From CBDUXP01 sp965371225 [NCBI: uncultured bacterium] (GTDB lineage: Bacteria; Abyssobacteria; SURF-5; CBDUXP01), in contig CBDUXP010000014.1 in the NCBI GenBank assembly GCA_965371225.1, positions 1 to 64,000 of the forward strand: a stretch of DNA of 64,000 nucleotides. The letters run 5' to 3'. Shown here one piece after another: positions 34,746 through 44,063 of the stretch. The notes beneath the pieces are model-generated. The model was not told the DNA's origin. It did not search any database and was given only the letters and a program-made list of their open reading frames with translations. The position numbers and the translations under genes are program-made. The number at the start of each line of letters is the position of its first letter. Positions within the stretch are counted from its first letter, which is position 1.

Positions 34746-35815
34746 CAGTCCTCCGCTGTTGATTGGGGAAGTAAGTCGAGGGCGGCGGCGATGACGTCGC
34801 TGGCGCGGATGTCGCGCATGCTGCCGCCGTCAGCCGGCAGGTCCGCCTCGGGCCCGAAGCTCCCCGCAGCCGTCACGCAGCGCATGCGCGCGCACAGGGG
34901 CTGATTCACCCGCACGTCCACGGGCCCGAACAGCCCGACGACGGGGGTGTCGACCATCGCGGCCAGGTGCATCGGGCCGTTGTCGGTCGTCACGAAGCAT
35001 GCGGCGCGCCGGATGAGCGCCACGAGATGGTGCAGCGTGGTGGTTTCCTCCACCACCTGCGCGGGGCCCCACATGGCTTCGCGCACCGCCTCGGCGGCCT
35101 CCCGCTCGCCCGGCCCCCACGTGAGCAGTACCGGCCCGCCCGTCTGCTCGCGCAAGGCGTCGGCCACCGCCGCCCAACAGGAGGGCCACCACCACTTCTC
35201 CGCCCGGCTCGTTCCCGGGTGCAGCACGATGGGAGCGGGCCCGTCCAGGGAATCCACAACGCGGTCTGCCCACGCGGCCGCCTCCGGCGGATCGTGCCAG
35301 GTGGCGTGCGGGTGCCAATGTTCGCACGGCACGAAGTGCGCGAGGGTGCGGAGGTTGCGCTCGATGCGCGGCAGCCGGGGATCGCCCGGGTCCACCGTCG
35401 CGTTGGTGAACAGGACGTTCAGCGGTTCCCGGCAGCGCTCGCGCACGAATCCCACGCGGACCGGCGCCCCGGTCGCCCAGGTCAGGATGCCGCTTTTCAG
35501 CAAACTCTGGAAATCGATGACCAAGTCGTACGGGCGCCGGCGCAGGTCCGTCAGCAGCGTGAGTAGCCGGCGGGCGAGTTCGCGCCAGCGCCACGGACGG
35601 CGCAGGAGCGTGCTGAGCTGCTTGCGCTCGAAGACGTAGACCGCATCCAGCGCCGGGTGCCCTTGCACGGTCGCGGCCGCGCGATCTTCCACCAACCAGG
35701 CGATGTGCGCCTCCGGCTCCGCGCGCCGCAACGCTTCGAGCGCCGGCAGCGCGCGCGCCACGTCGCCAATGGCGCTCAAGCGGACGATCAGTATCCGGCG
35801 CGGCGCGGCCTGCAT
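34745..35815 (-). CDS. GT9-family heptosyltransferase (WaaC-like)
   Basis: A 356-residue glycosyltransferase of the ADP-heptose family. RILIVRLSAIGDVARALPALEALR matches the N-terminus of heptosyltransferase I, with the catalytic Asp in the SAIGD loop. TTDNGPMHLAAMVDTPVVGLFGPVD is the donor-binding block. It probably adds the first heptose to Kdo. It is convergent with waaF. ATG 35815 lies six bases after a TATACT box, so a leaderless mRNA is likely. Assignment to WaaC rather than another GT9 rests on the N-terminal motif. Confidence 0.87.
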   Translation of the reverse strand: MQAAPRRILIVRLSAIGDVARALPALEALRRAEPEAHIAWLVEDRAAATVQGHPALDAVYVFERKQLSTLLRRPWRWRELARRLLTLLTDLRRRPYDLVIDFQSLLKSGILTWATGAPVRVGFVRERCREPLNVLFTNATVDPGDPRLPRIERNLRTLAHFVPCEHWHPHATWHDPPEAAAWADRVVDSLDGPAPIVLHPGTSRAEKWWWPSCWAAVADALREQTGGPVLLTWGPGEREAAEAVREAMWGPAQVVEETTTLHHLVALIRRAACFVTTDNGPMHLAAMVDTPVVGLFGPVDVRVNQPLCARMRCVTAAGSFGPEADLPADGGSMRDIRASDVIAAALDLLPQSTAED

Positions 35816-35821
35816 CGGCGG

Positions 35822-35827
35822 AGTATA
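35822..35827 (-). promoter_or_regulatory. -10 box of the WaaC-like gene
   Basis: TATACT on the minus strand, six bases before ATG 35815. A good -35 box is not seen at standard spacing. It shares the intergenic region with the uvrA promoter. Confidence 0.45.
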
Positions 35828-35849
35828 TAGCGACGCTTTCGATCAAGCT

Positions 35850-35878
35850 TTGACATCGGCTGGTCCGCGCGCTACCGT
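35850..35878 (+). promoter_or_regulatory. Promoter of uvrA
   Basis: A perfect TTGACA (35850-35855), a 17-base spacer and TACCGT (35873-35878). The start of uvrA is 52 bases further on. No recognisable LexA box is present. Confidence 0.6.
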
Positions 35879-35930
35879 GGGAGATTACGATGGTGCGACA
35901 TGTGTCTCTACTGTGGGGAGGTGCGTCCCT

Positions 35931-38720
35931 ATGGTAGCTCCCATTCGATTGCGGGGCGTCCGCACCCACAATCTGAAGAATCTGGACATCACGATCCCGC
36001 GCGGGGCCATGACGGTGGTGACGGGGGTGAGCGGCTCGGGGAAGTCCAGCCTCGCGTTCGATACCGTCTACGCCGAGGGGCAGCGGCGCTACGTGGAATC
36101 CCTGTCCATCTATGCGCGCCAATTTCTCCAGCAGATGCCGCGCCCGCCCGTGGACGAGGTGGAGCACATGCCGCCCGCCATCGCGGTGCAACAGAGCAAT
36201 CCGACCCGGACCTCGCGCAGCACCGTCGGCACGGCCACGGAAATTCACGATTACCTGCGCCTGCTGTTCGCGCGCGTCGGCGTGCCCCACTGTCCGGGCT
36301 GTGGGGAGGTGGTGCGGCGCGAAAGCACCGAGCACGTGGTGGACCGGTTGCTGACTTTGCCGGAGGATGCCCGCTTCTATGTGGCCTACCCGCTGCGGCT
36401 GGAACGCGGAGTGGATCCCGCCGAAGTCGTGGCCGCGCTGCAGCAGGACGGTTTTCTGCGCGCGCTCATCGACGGTGCGCCCGTGGAGTTGGCGGATGCG
36501 GAGCCGAAGGACCTAGCCGCGGCAGCATCCGTCGCGGTCGTGGTGGACCGGCTCGCGCGCCGCAGCACGTCCCGCGCGCGGCTGGTGGATTCGGTCGAGC
36601 TGGCGTACCGGCACGGGGACGGCTACTGCCTGGCGCAGACCGTGGATGGGCAGGTCCTGCCCTTCAGCGAACGGTTCCACTGCGCCGCGTGCGATGAGGA
36701 GGTCGAGGAACCGGCGCCCTTGCATTTTTCGTTCAACAGTCCGCTGGGCGCCTGTCCCACGTGCAACGGATTCGGCAACACCATCGACCTGGACCCGGCC
36801 CTGGTTATTCGCGATCCGCAGCGCTCCCTGGCCGACGGCGCCGTCCATCCGTGGACGCTCCCGACGCACCGATGGGTGCAGCGCCGCTGCCTGGAGCAGG
36901 CGCCGGCCTGCGGCGTGCCCACGGACGTGCCGTACTGCGCGTTGACGCCAGAGCAGCAGGCATTCGTCTGGGACGGGCACGGCCGCTTCCCCGGCATCTG
37001 GAAATACTTCCGCCGCCTGGATCGGAAGAAGTACAAAGTGCACGTGCGCGTCTTTCTCTCCCGCTACCGGCGATATGTTCCCTGCCACGCCTGCGGGGGC
37101 GCACGCCTGCGCCCGCAGGCCTTGTCGGTCACCGTGGGGGACCGGACGATCGCGGAGATCTGCGGGTGGCGCGTAGCGGACGCGGCCACATTCTTTGAGG
37201 GGCTGGAACTCGACGGCCAGAGCGGCGCCGTGGGACGTCGACCGCTCGAGGAGTTGCGCCGGCGCCTGCGGTACCTGGTCGAGGTGGGCCTCAGCTACCT
37301 CACCCTCGACCGGCTGACGAAAACGCTCTCGGGCGGCGAAGCGGAACGGATTCACCTGGCCACCTCCCTGGGGGCGGCGCTCACGGATACGCTGTACGTG
37401 CTCGATGAACCCAGCATCGGCCTGCACGCGCGGGATACGGACCGCCTCGTGCGCATCCTGCAATCGCTGACAGCGCAGGGCAATACGGTGCTGCTCGTGG
37501 AGCACGACTGCGACCTCATCGCAGCGGCGGACCACATTCTGGACTTGGGGCCGCGGGCGGGGGAGCAGGGCGGCCAACTCCTTTTTAGCGGCACGTGCGA
37601 CGAGCTGCGGGCGCAGGAGAACGGCTCGCTCACGGCGCATGCGCTGCAGGGCAACGGCTTCGTGGCCGCCAAGGCGACCCCGCGGCCCCGAACGCATCGT
37701 CGCCTCACGCTCGAGGGCGCGCGCGAACATACGCTCAAGGGCATCGACGTGGAGTTTCCGCTCGAAGTATTCACGTGCGTGACCGGCGTGTCGGGATCGG
37801 GCAAGAGCACGCTGGTCCACGATGTGTTGTACGCCGCGTTACACCGGGACCTGCACGAGGCGACCGACCCGGTCGGCCTGCATACCGCGCTCGGCGGGAC
37901 GGAGTACGTGCGCGACGCGATCATGGTCGACCAGACCCCCATCGGGCGCACCCCGCGCAGCAATCCGATCACCTACGTCCAGGGGTTCAACGAGGTCCGG
38001 AAGCTGTTCGCCAAAACGCCGGAGGCGCAACGGCGCAAACTGGGGCCCGACGCGTTTTCCTTCAACACCGGCGACGGACGCTGCCCCCGCTGCGGCGGCG
38101 ACGGCGCGATCCGCGTCGAGATGCACTGGTTCGCCGACGTGTTCATCCCGTGCGACCATTGCGACGGCAAACGCTTCCGGTCCGAGGTGCTGGCCGTCAA
38201 GTTCCGGAACGCGACCATCCACGACGTCCTACAGATGACGGTGGATGAGGCCGCGGACTTCTTCTACGACCAGCGGGCGCTCCAGCGGAAGCTCGCGGTC
38301 TTGCAGGCCACGGGGTTGGGCTACCTGCGGCTTGGGCAGCCGGCCCCTACCTTGAGCGGCGGGGAAGCGCAACGGCTCAAACTCGCGGCGCACATCGGCA
38401 AGGCCAGCACGCACGATACCCTGTTCCTCTTCGACGAACCGACGGTGGGCCTCCACCTGGCCGACGTGGCCGTGCTGCTCGACTGCTTCGACACCCTGTT
38501 GGATCGGGGCAATTCGATTATTTGTATCGAACACCACTTGGACGTGATCGGGGCCGCGGACTGGATCATCGACCTGGGCCCCGAAGGCGGCGACGGCGGC
38601 GGCGAGGTGGTGGTCGCCGGCACGCCGGAGGACGTGATGGGCTGCGCCGCATCACACACGGGCCGGTGCATGGCGGACCACCTGCGCCGACGGGACGCAC
38701 GCGCGGGGGGGGAGGGATGA
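35931..38720 (+). CDS. uvrA: UvrABC excinuclease subunit A family protein
   Basis: A 929-residue twin ABC ATPase for nucleotide-excision repair, which finds bulky lesions and loads UvrB. Two Walker A loops are seen (VTGVSGSGKSS near residue 35 and VTGVSGSGKST near residue 620). Two ABC signatures (LSGGEAERI, LSGGEAQRL) and two zinc modules (CAACDEEV...CPTCNGFG and CPRCGGDGAI...CDHCDGKRF) follow. Length is normal. The segment usually reading ISIDQK is AIAVQQSNPTRTSRSTVGT here, as in some UvrA paralogues. ATG 35931 has GGGGAGGTG upstream. The frame extends back to 35703, but without coding character. It overlaps the helicase gene by four bases. Confidence 0.92.
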   Translation: MVAPIRLRGVRTHNLKNLDITIPRGAMTVVTGVSGSGKSSLAFDTVYAEGQRRYVESLSIYARQFLQQMPRPPVDEVEHMPPAIAVQQSNPTRTSRSTVGTATEIHDYLRLLFARVGVPHCPGCGEVVRRESTEHVVDRLLTLPEDARFYVAYPLRLERGVDPAEVVAALQQDGFLRALIDGAPVELADAEPKDLAAAASVAVVVDRLARRSTSRARLVDSVELAYRHGDGYCLAQTVDGQVLPFSERFHCAACDEEVEEPAPLHFSFNSPLGACPTCNGFGNTIDLDPALVIRDPQRSLADGAVHPWTLPTHRWVQRRCLEQAPACGVPTDVPYCALTPEQQAFVWDGHGRFPGIWKYFRRLDRKKYKVHVRVFLSRYRRYVPCHACGGARLRPQALSVTVGDRTIAEICGWRVADAATFFEGLELDGQSGAVGRRPLEELRRRLRYLVEVGLSYLTLDRLTKTLSGGEAERIHLATSLGAALTDTLYVLDEPSIGLHARDTDRLVRILQSLTAQGNTVLLVEHDCDLIAAADHILDLGPRAGEQGGQLLFSGTCDELRAQENGSLTAHALQGNGFVAAKATPRPRTHRRLTLEGAREHTLKGIDVEFPLEVFTCVTGVSGSGKSTLVHDVLYAALHRDLHEATDPVGLHTALGGTEYVRDAIMVDQTPIGRTPRSNPITYVQGFNEVRKLFAKTPEAQRRKLGPDAFSFNTGDGRCPRCGGDGAIRVEMHWFADVFIPCDHCDGKRFRSEVLAVKFRNATIHDVLQMTVDEAADFFYDQRALQRKLAVLQATGLGYLRLGQPAPTLSGGEAQRLKLAAHIGKASTHDTLFLFDEPTVGLHLADVAVLLDCFDTLLDRGNSIICIEHHLDVIGAADWIIDLGPEGGDGGGEVVVAGTPEDVMGCAASHTGRCMADHLRRRDARAGGEG

Positions 38721-41257
38721 GCGCCAACGTCGATGCCTATCTGACGCCCGAGGTCCAAGCGTACCTCCGGGTCCAAATCGCGGATGCCGGCGGCAATGAA
38801 GTGTGTTTCGTCGGCGAAGTAGACCGGGCCCGACGGGTGGCGGCGGCGCGCGTCCTCGCCCGGGGCCACGACACGGCCGTCAACGCGCTGACGCACCTGG
38901 CCCGGCCGGGGGACGTCATCATTCACAACCATCCGGATGAGGCGCGCCTGGTGCCGAGCGATGCGGACATTGATATCGCCGGCGGGCTCGGCGACGCGGG
39001 CATCGCGTCGTTCATCGTCACGAACGCGGTGGACGCCATCTACGTCATCGTCGAACCTATTCCCGCAAAGACCCTCGTCCCCCTCGCGAGCGAGACGCTC
39101 GGCGCCATGCTGCGGCCCGGAGGCCGCGTCGCCGCCGTGCTGGACGGATTCGAGCACCGGCCCCAACAGGAGCAGATGCTCCGCCGGGTGGGGCACGCCT
39201 TCAACGAGAATGGCGTGGCCATGGTGGAAGCCGGCACGGGCACGGGCAAGACCTTCGCCTATCTGCTGCCGGCCCTGACGTGGGCGCTCGACAATCGCGA
39301 GCGGGTTGTCGTTTCCACGAACACCATCAACCTGCAGGAGCAGTTGCTCAAGAAGGACCTCCCCGTGGTCCAGCGGGTACTCGAGCGCGAGATCAAGGCG
39401 GTCCTGGTGAAAGGCCGCGCGAATTACGCGTGCAAGCGCAAAGTGGCCTTGCAGCGGGAACAGGCGGACCTCTTCACGGACGACGAGCATCGGAGCGAAT
39501 TGCAGACGTTGTTGGAGTGGGCCGGCGCCACCGAGGACGGCTCGAAGGCGGATCTCAATTTCACCCCCCGGGACGCCGTCTGGGAGATCATTCAGTCCGA
39601 TACCGATACGTCGCTGCGCACGCGATGCCCGTTCTATTCTTCCTGCTTCTACCACTCGGCGCGGCGCGAGGCGAACACCGCCGACGTGCTCGTCGTCAAC
39701 CACAGCCTGCTCCTCGCCGACCTGGCGTTGCGCGAGCAGACGGGGAATTACACCGACCTTGGTGTGCTGCCCCGTTACGACCGGATCATCCTGGACGAGG
39801 CGCACCACCTGGAGGACGTGGCTACCCGCCACTTCGGCGCGCGCACCACGGGCGCGGGGCTGCGGCGCGTGCTCGGCCGCATCTACCGCGTCGGGCGTCG
39901 CGGCCAACCGCGCGGGGCGCTCACGTTCCTGCGGAAGACCCTCACCGGCGGCGCCGGCGCGCGGGCCAACACGGACGAGATTCACGCTTTCATTGATGGG
40001 GAGGTGTTGCCCCTGCATGAGGAGACCTTGGAGGCGCTGCCCGAATTGCTCGAGGCTACCGCCGCCCTGGTCAGCGCCCGCGGCACGAGTGGTGGCCGCG
40101 AGCAGCAGTGGTGCATCCCCGCGGTGGACGAGGCCCCCGAACCGCTGCCTACTGATGTGGCCGCAGCGACCGAGCGGTTCGCGCGGCGCGCGGGCCGGCT
40201 TGTCAATCGGCTCGTCCATCTGGCGCGGCTGTTGGAACATCCCGACCGGGAGGTGGCGGACGCCCTCCTGGCGCCGCGCACGGAATTGCGCGCGCAGGCC
40301 GGCCGGCTCGAGGCGCACGTCAACACGTTACGGGCCGTCATCGGCGGCAGCACCGCGGACGAAGTCAATTGGATCGCGGTTCGGCAGGGCCGGGGGAGTG
40401 GTGCACCCCTGGTGGCGTGGCAGTCGGCCCCCGTCGAGGTCGGCGCCCGGCTCGTGAAGGCGTTGTTCGACCGCTTCGCTACGGTGGTGCTGTCCTCCGC
40501 CACCCTTGCCATCGACGGGGAGTTCGGCTTCTTGCAGCACCGGTTGGGTCTGGACCGCTTGGCCGCCCCGGAGCGGCTCGCGACCGAGGCGTTGGCCTCG
40601 CCGTTCAACTTTGCCGAGCAGATGTGCATCGGGTTGCCGGACGATCTCCCGTTTCCCGACGCGCAGGACAACGCCCCCGCGCTGGCCGAGGCCGTGCGCG
40701 ACGCCGTCGAATTGACCGAGGGGCGAGCGCTGGTGTTGTTCACGTCGTTCCGCGCCCTCGATACGGCGCACGATGCGTGCAAGCCGGCATTCGAGGAACG
40801 CGCGCTGACCGTCTTACGGCAGGGAGACGAACCGCGCGACACACTCCTGCGCCGTTTCCGGGCGGACGAAACGTCCGTGCTCTTCGCCGTGGACAGTTTC
40901 TGGGAAGGGGTGGACGTGGGCGGCGACGCCCTGCGCAACGTCATCATCTGCAAACTGCCGTTCCGCGTGCCGACCGATCCGGTGTTCGCCGCGCGTTCCG
41001 CAGCCATTGAAACGGCGGGGGGCTCGGCCTTCTTCGATTACCAGGTGCCCCTCGCGGTGCTCAAGGTGAAGCAAGGGGTCGGCCGCCTCATTCGCAACCA
41101 CACAGACTCCGGGTGCGTCGTGATCCTCGACAGCCGGGTGGTGCGCAAGTCGTACGGGCGCGCCTTCCAGGCCGCGTTGCCCGGCGGCCGTGTGGAATCC
41201 GGCCCATGGGTCGACGTGCGCGCCGGGCTTGCCCGCTTCCTGAAAGCCTTTGCGTAG
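38717..41257 (+). CDS. DinG-type helicase with an N-terminal JAMM/RadC-like domain
   Basis: An 846-residue protein. Residues 1-120 resemble a JAB/MPN domain: VGEVDR supplies the acidic residue, and HNHP followed by SDAD approximates the H-x-H...S-x-x-D metal site. Residues 150-846 are an XPD/DinG superfamily-2 helicase: AGTGTGKTF (Walker A), DEAHH (motif II), SATLA (motif III), SFWEGVDVGG (motif V) and QGVGRLIR (motif VI). Cys residues in ANYACKRK and RCPFYSSC could belong to the iron-sulphur cluster. It should unwind 5'-tailed or forked DNA. ATG 38717 overlaps the uvrA stop, so the two repair genes are coupled. Confidence 0.88.
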   Translation: MSANVDAYLTPEVQAYLRVQIADAGGNEVCFVGEVDRARRVAAARVLARGHDTAVNALTHLARPGDVIIHNHPDEARLVPSDADIDIAGGLGDAGIASFIVTNAVDAIYVIVEPIPAKTLVPLASETLGAMLRPGGRVAAVLDGFEHRPQQEQMLRRVGHAFNENGVAMVEAGTGTGKTFAYLLPALTWALDNRERVVVSTNTINLQEQLLKKDLPVVQRVLEREIKAVLVKGRANYACKRKVALQREQADLFTDDEHRSELQTLLEWAGATEDGSKADLNFTPRDAVWEIIQSDTDTSLRTRCPFYSSCFYHSARREANTADVLVVNHSLLLADLALREQTGNYTDLGVLPRYDRIILDEAHHLEDVATRHFGARTTGAGLRRVLGRIYRVGRRGQPRGALTFLRKTLTGGAGARANTDEIHAFIDGEVLPLHEETLEALPELLEATAALVSARGTSGGREQQWCIPAVDEAPEPLPTDVAAATERFARRAGRLVNRLVHLARLLEHPDREVADALLAPRTELRAQAGRLEAHVNTLRAVIGGSTADEVNWIAVRQGRGSGAPLVAWQSAPVEVGARLVKALFDRFATVVLSSATLAIDGEFGFLQHRLGLDRLAAPERLATEALASPFNFAEQMCIGLPDDLPFPDAQDNAPALAEAVRDAVELTEGRALVLFTSFRALDTAHDACKPAFEERALTVLRQGDEPRDTLLRRFRADETSVLFAVDSFWEGVDVGGDALRNVIICKLPFRVPTDPVFAARSAAIETAGGSAFFDYQVPLAVLKVKQGVGRLIRNHTDSGCVVILDSRVVRKSYGRAFQAALPGGRVESGPWVDVRAGLARFLKAFA

Positions 41258-41462
41258 GTGGGTGCTGGGGCGAGTTGCCAGGGGCTGGGCCACGCAGTAG
41301 CGTAGGGGAGAGGCTGGCGCGGTTGGGTCCTGCGGGTTCATGGCGGGGCTGGCCGGTGCGCCGTTTGGCGCGCATCCCGGGGCCGGCCGCAGCCGTATCG
41401 CGGTCGCTTCCGGTCGGGGCGCCTGGGAAGGGAAAGGCGATGGCCTGGGCCGCAAGGTGGCC

Positions 41463-42101
41463 ATGTCCGTGAACGGTGACGCGTTGCGCGAGGGATGTGC
41501 CGTGCACGCGCGGGGGGACTTTGCGACCGCGTTCCGGACGCTCAAGCCGCTGGCCGAGCAGGGGGTGGCCGAAGCGCAGCACACGCTCGGCCTCATGTAC
41601 TGGGAGGGGCAGGGCGTCGAGCAGGATCACGCCGAGGCCGTGCGGTGGTTCCAGCCGGCAGCGGAGCAGGAGTGGGCCCCCGCGCAGTACCAACTCGGCG
41701 TGGCGTTTCGGACCGGGCAGGGGGTACCGCTCAACGCCGTCGAGGCCGTGAAGTGGTGGCGCCACGCCGGTGCGCAGGGGCACGTGGAGGCGCAGTACGA
41801 CGTGGGGGGCATGTACGCGCACGGGCGCGGCGTGGCCAAAGACCAGCGGCAAGCGGCGCAGTGGTGGCGCCGGGGGGCGGAACAGGGGCACGCGCGCGCC
41901 CAGTATGCGCTCGGGACCATGTACGCGAAGGGCGACGGGATGCGTCGGGACTTCGTGGAGGCCTACAAATGGTTCTTCCTGGCAGCGCGCCAGGGCCACG
42001 AGCGGGCCACCAAGGCGCAAACAAAATTGACCACCCGCATGACCCGCCGCCAGGTTGACGACGCCACCCACCTCGCCCGCTCCTGGAAGCCGAAGCGGTA
42101 G
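41463..42101 (+). CDS. Sel1-repeat protein
   Basis: A 212-residue protein of about four Sel1-like repeats, recognised by AQHTLGLMYWEGQGV, AQYQLGVAFRTGQGV, AQYDVGGMYAHGRGV and AQYALGTMYAKGDGM, at 36-residue spacing. These fold as a helical scaffold for protein contacts. No signal peptide is seen from ATG 41463, which has an AAGGTGG site; an upstream GTG/ATG frame from 41340 would add a poor N-terminus. The next gene is a Ser/Thr kinase, so a signalling complex is plausible but unproven. Confidence 0.82.
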   Translation: MSVNGDALREGCAVHARGDFATAFRTLKPLAEQGVAEAQHTLGLMYWEGQGVEQDHAEAVRWFQPAAEQEWAPAQYQLGVAFRTGQGVPLNAVEAVKWWRHAGAQGHVEAQYDVGGMYAHGRGVAKDQRQAAQWWRRGAEQGHARAQYALGTMYAKGDGMRRDFVEAYKWFFLAARQGHERATKAQTKLTTRMTRRQVDDATHLARSWKPKR

Positions 42102-42170
42102 CGCCCACGACCTCCTCCCGGCTATCCTCCGCGGCCTGCACGGGACGAGCGCCGGGCTCTGAGGGTGCGC

Positions 42171-42176
42171 TACACT
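42171..42176 (+). promoter_or_regulatory. -10 box of the kinase gene
   Basis: TACACT, 12 bases before ATG 42189. There is no Shine-Dalgarno, so at most a 5-6 base leader is expected. Confidence 0.35.
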
Positions 42177-42188
42177 GGCGCGTTTGCC

Positions 42189-44018
42189 ATGAGTGAAACC
42201 GACGGTCCGAACGACGACGCGCTGCGCAACCAGCCAACGCACCAGATACCGCCGGGGCGCACCCCTGACGGCGCGCCGCCCGCCGGAGACCCCGCGGCGG
42301 AGACCCAAGTGTCATCACGCGCGGCCTTTCAGGAGGGCCGACCCGCGGCGGGCCAGTGGTTGGTCGAGCGATACGAATTCCTGCACCAGTTGGGCCGCGG
42401 CGGCATGGGCCTCGTGTGGCTGGCGCACGATCACGAGTTGGATAACCAGGTGGCAATCAAACTCGTCCCCCCCGAGGTGGCGCACGACGCGGGCGCGCAA
42501 CAGCAGATGCGCGAGGAGGCGCAAGCGGCCTTGGCGCTGGCGCATCCCAACATCGTCAAGCTGCTCCACTATCACCGCAAAGACACCCTGATGTTCCTGG
42601 AAATGGAATTCGTCAAGGGGCCCTCGCTCGCGAAGGTGCTCTTCGACGAAGGCCCCGTGCCCGAGGAGCGGCTGCGCGGCTGGCTGTTGGATGTGTGTGC
42701 GGGCCTGGAAGAAGCGCACCGGCAGCGGGTGGTACACCGGGACATCAAGCCGGCCAACCTGTTGCTGGCGCCGGACGGGACGGTGAAGATCACCGACTTC
42801 GGCATCGCGCGGGTCATGGCGGATACCACGGCGCGGCTGACGGGGCGGGGGACCACCGGGACGCTGCCATACATGGCGCCCGAACAGTTGCGGGGGAAAA
42901 ACTGCGACGCGCGCACGGACTTGTACTCGCTGGGTATCACCGCCTACGAACTCGTGAGCGGCAAGCTGCCGTTCTTGCAGGGAGATATCCAGTACCAGCA
43001 GTTACACGAACCGCCGACGCCCATTCCCGACGACGCCCCCACCCTGTGGCCCATTATCGAACGGCTGATGAACAAAGACCCGGCGGACCGGTATCCCGAC
43101 GCCCGTGCGCTCGCCGCTGCGCTGCGGGGGGAGGCGGCGGAGGGTGAGCGCGAAGGCCGAGGCCTCACCCTGGCCGCGGCCGCCGTAGCCGCCGTGGGCG
43201 TCGCGCTTGTCGCGTTCATCTTCCTGCGGCCGGACCGGCCGCCGGAGCCTGACACCTCGCCCGCACCGGTCGTCGCGCCCACTCAGCCCAAGCGGGAGGC
43301 CCGCCCCGCGCCGGCCCAGGTCGACCCCGTTCCGCTGCCGGCCCGCTTGGCCAGCGTGCCCGCCGCGGGGTTGCTCCGCGTCGCGTACGAAGGTATCCCG
43401 CCCGCCGCACCGGCGGCCGCCCCCGCGCCGGAATTGCAGTTCGAGATTTTCGCCCGGCCCCAGGGCAGCACGGGGCTCGTGCCGGTACCGGATGGTGGGG
43501 AGTTGCGGTCCATGGTGGACGACTACATTTTTGTGGTCCGAACCTTTGCGCCGGGCTATCTCTACATCTTTCAACTGGGCTCCCACGGGAACCGTTTCTG
43601 GCTCTACCCGCGCAATCCCCACCTGAATGTCTCCACCGGTATCAATCCCGTCAAGGCGAACACGGTGCTGCAACTCCCGGGCAACGCGAAGACGTTCTAC
43701 CTGGACGAGAATGCCGGCGTGGAACACATCTACGTGGTGTACAGCGCCGCGCCCTGGCCGGCGCTCGAGGCGGCCCTCGCCGGCGAGACGGATTCACCGG
43801 TCGCGTCGGGCACGGCTCTGCACTTGATGCTGGTGAGCGAGCCCAACCTGCTGCGGACGCGCAACGTCGGCCGCGCGCGCCAAACCCCCGCACGCACGAA
43901 CGTCACCGTCAACTTGGAAGAGCAAACGTACACCGTAGCGCTGCCGAGTGACCCGTTAGTGGCGGCGGGAGCGTTCCTCGTGTTGGAACGGTGGTTCCAG
44001 CACGTAGCGGCGAACTGA
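42189..44018 (+). CDS. Transmembrane Ser/Thr protein kinase with DUF4384-like domain
   Basis: A 609-residue Hanks-type kinase. After a Pro-rich 55-residue lead comes the kinase domain (about 60-310). It has GRGGMG (P-loop), AIKLV (catalytic Lys), VVHRDIKPANLL (catalytic loop), TDFGIARV and MAPEQL. A single membrane helix (about 324-342, LAAAAVAAVGVALVAFIFL) is followed by a Pro-rich linker and a C-terminal domain of about 190 residues. Its YLYIFQLGSHGNRFWLYP motif resembles DUF4384, which often senses or binds ligands outside. The all-motif kinase should be active. Target unknown. Confidence 0.9.
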   Translation: MSETDGPNDDALRNQPTHQIPPGRTPDGAPPAGDPAAETQVSSRAAFQEGRPAAGQWLVERYEFLHQLGRGGMGLVWLAHDHELDNQVAIKLVPPEVAHDAGAQQQMREEAQAALALAHPNIVKLLHYHRKDTLMFLEMEFVKGPSLAKVLFDEGPVPEERLRGWLLDVCAGLEEAHRQRVVHRDIKPANLLLAPDGTVKITDFGIARVMADTTARLTGRGTTGTLPYMAPEQLRGKNCDARTDLYSLGITAYELVSGKLPFLQGDIQYQQLHEPPTPIPDDAPTLWPIIERLMNKDPADRYPDARALAAALRGEAAEGEREGRGLTLAAAAVAAVGVALVAFIFLRPDRPPEPDTSPAPVVAPTQPKREARPAPAQVDPVPLPARLASVPAAGLLRVAYEGIPPAAPAAAPAPELQFEIFARPQGSTGLVPVPDGGELRSMVDDYIFVVRTFAPGYLYIFQLGSHGNRFWLYPRNPHLNVSTGINPVKANTVLQLPGNAKTFYLDENAGVEHIYVVYSAAPWPALEAALAGETDSPVASGTALHLMLVSEPNLLRTRNVGRARQTPARTNVTVNLEEQTYTVALPSDPLVAAGAFLVLERWFQHVAAN

Positions 44019-44048
44019 CGCGCCGCAGTATTTTCCGCGCGCAAGTGC

Positions 44049-44054
44049 TATACT
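44049..44054 (+). promoter_or_regulatory. -10 box of the gene at 44064
   Basis: TATACT ending nine bases before ATG 44064; no Shine-Dalgarno and a weak -35. Consistent with a leaderless transcript. Confidence 0.45.
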
Positions 44055-44063
44055 TCTTGAGTC

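Noticed and set aside
38321-40318. 665-codon frame antisense to uvrA and the helicase
   Set aside because: Shadow frame; forward genes have complete motif sets.
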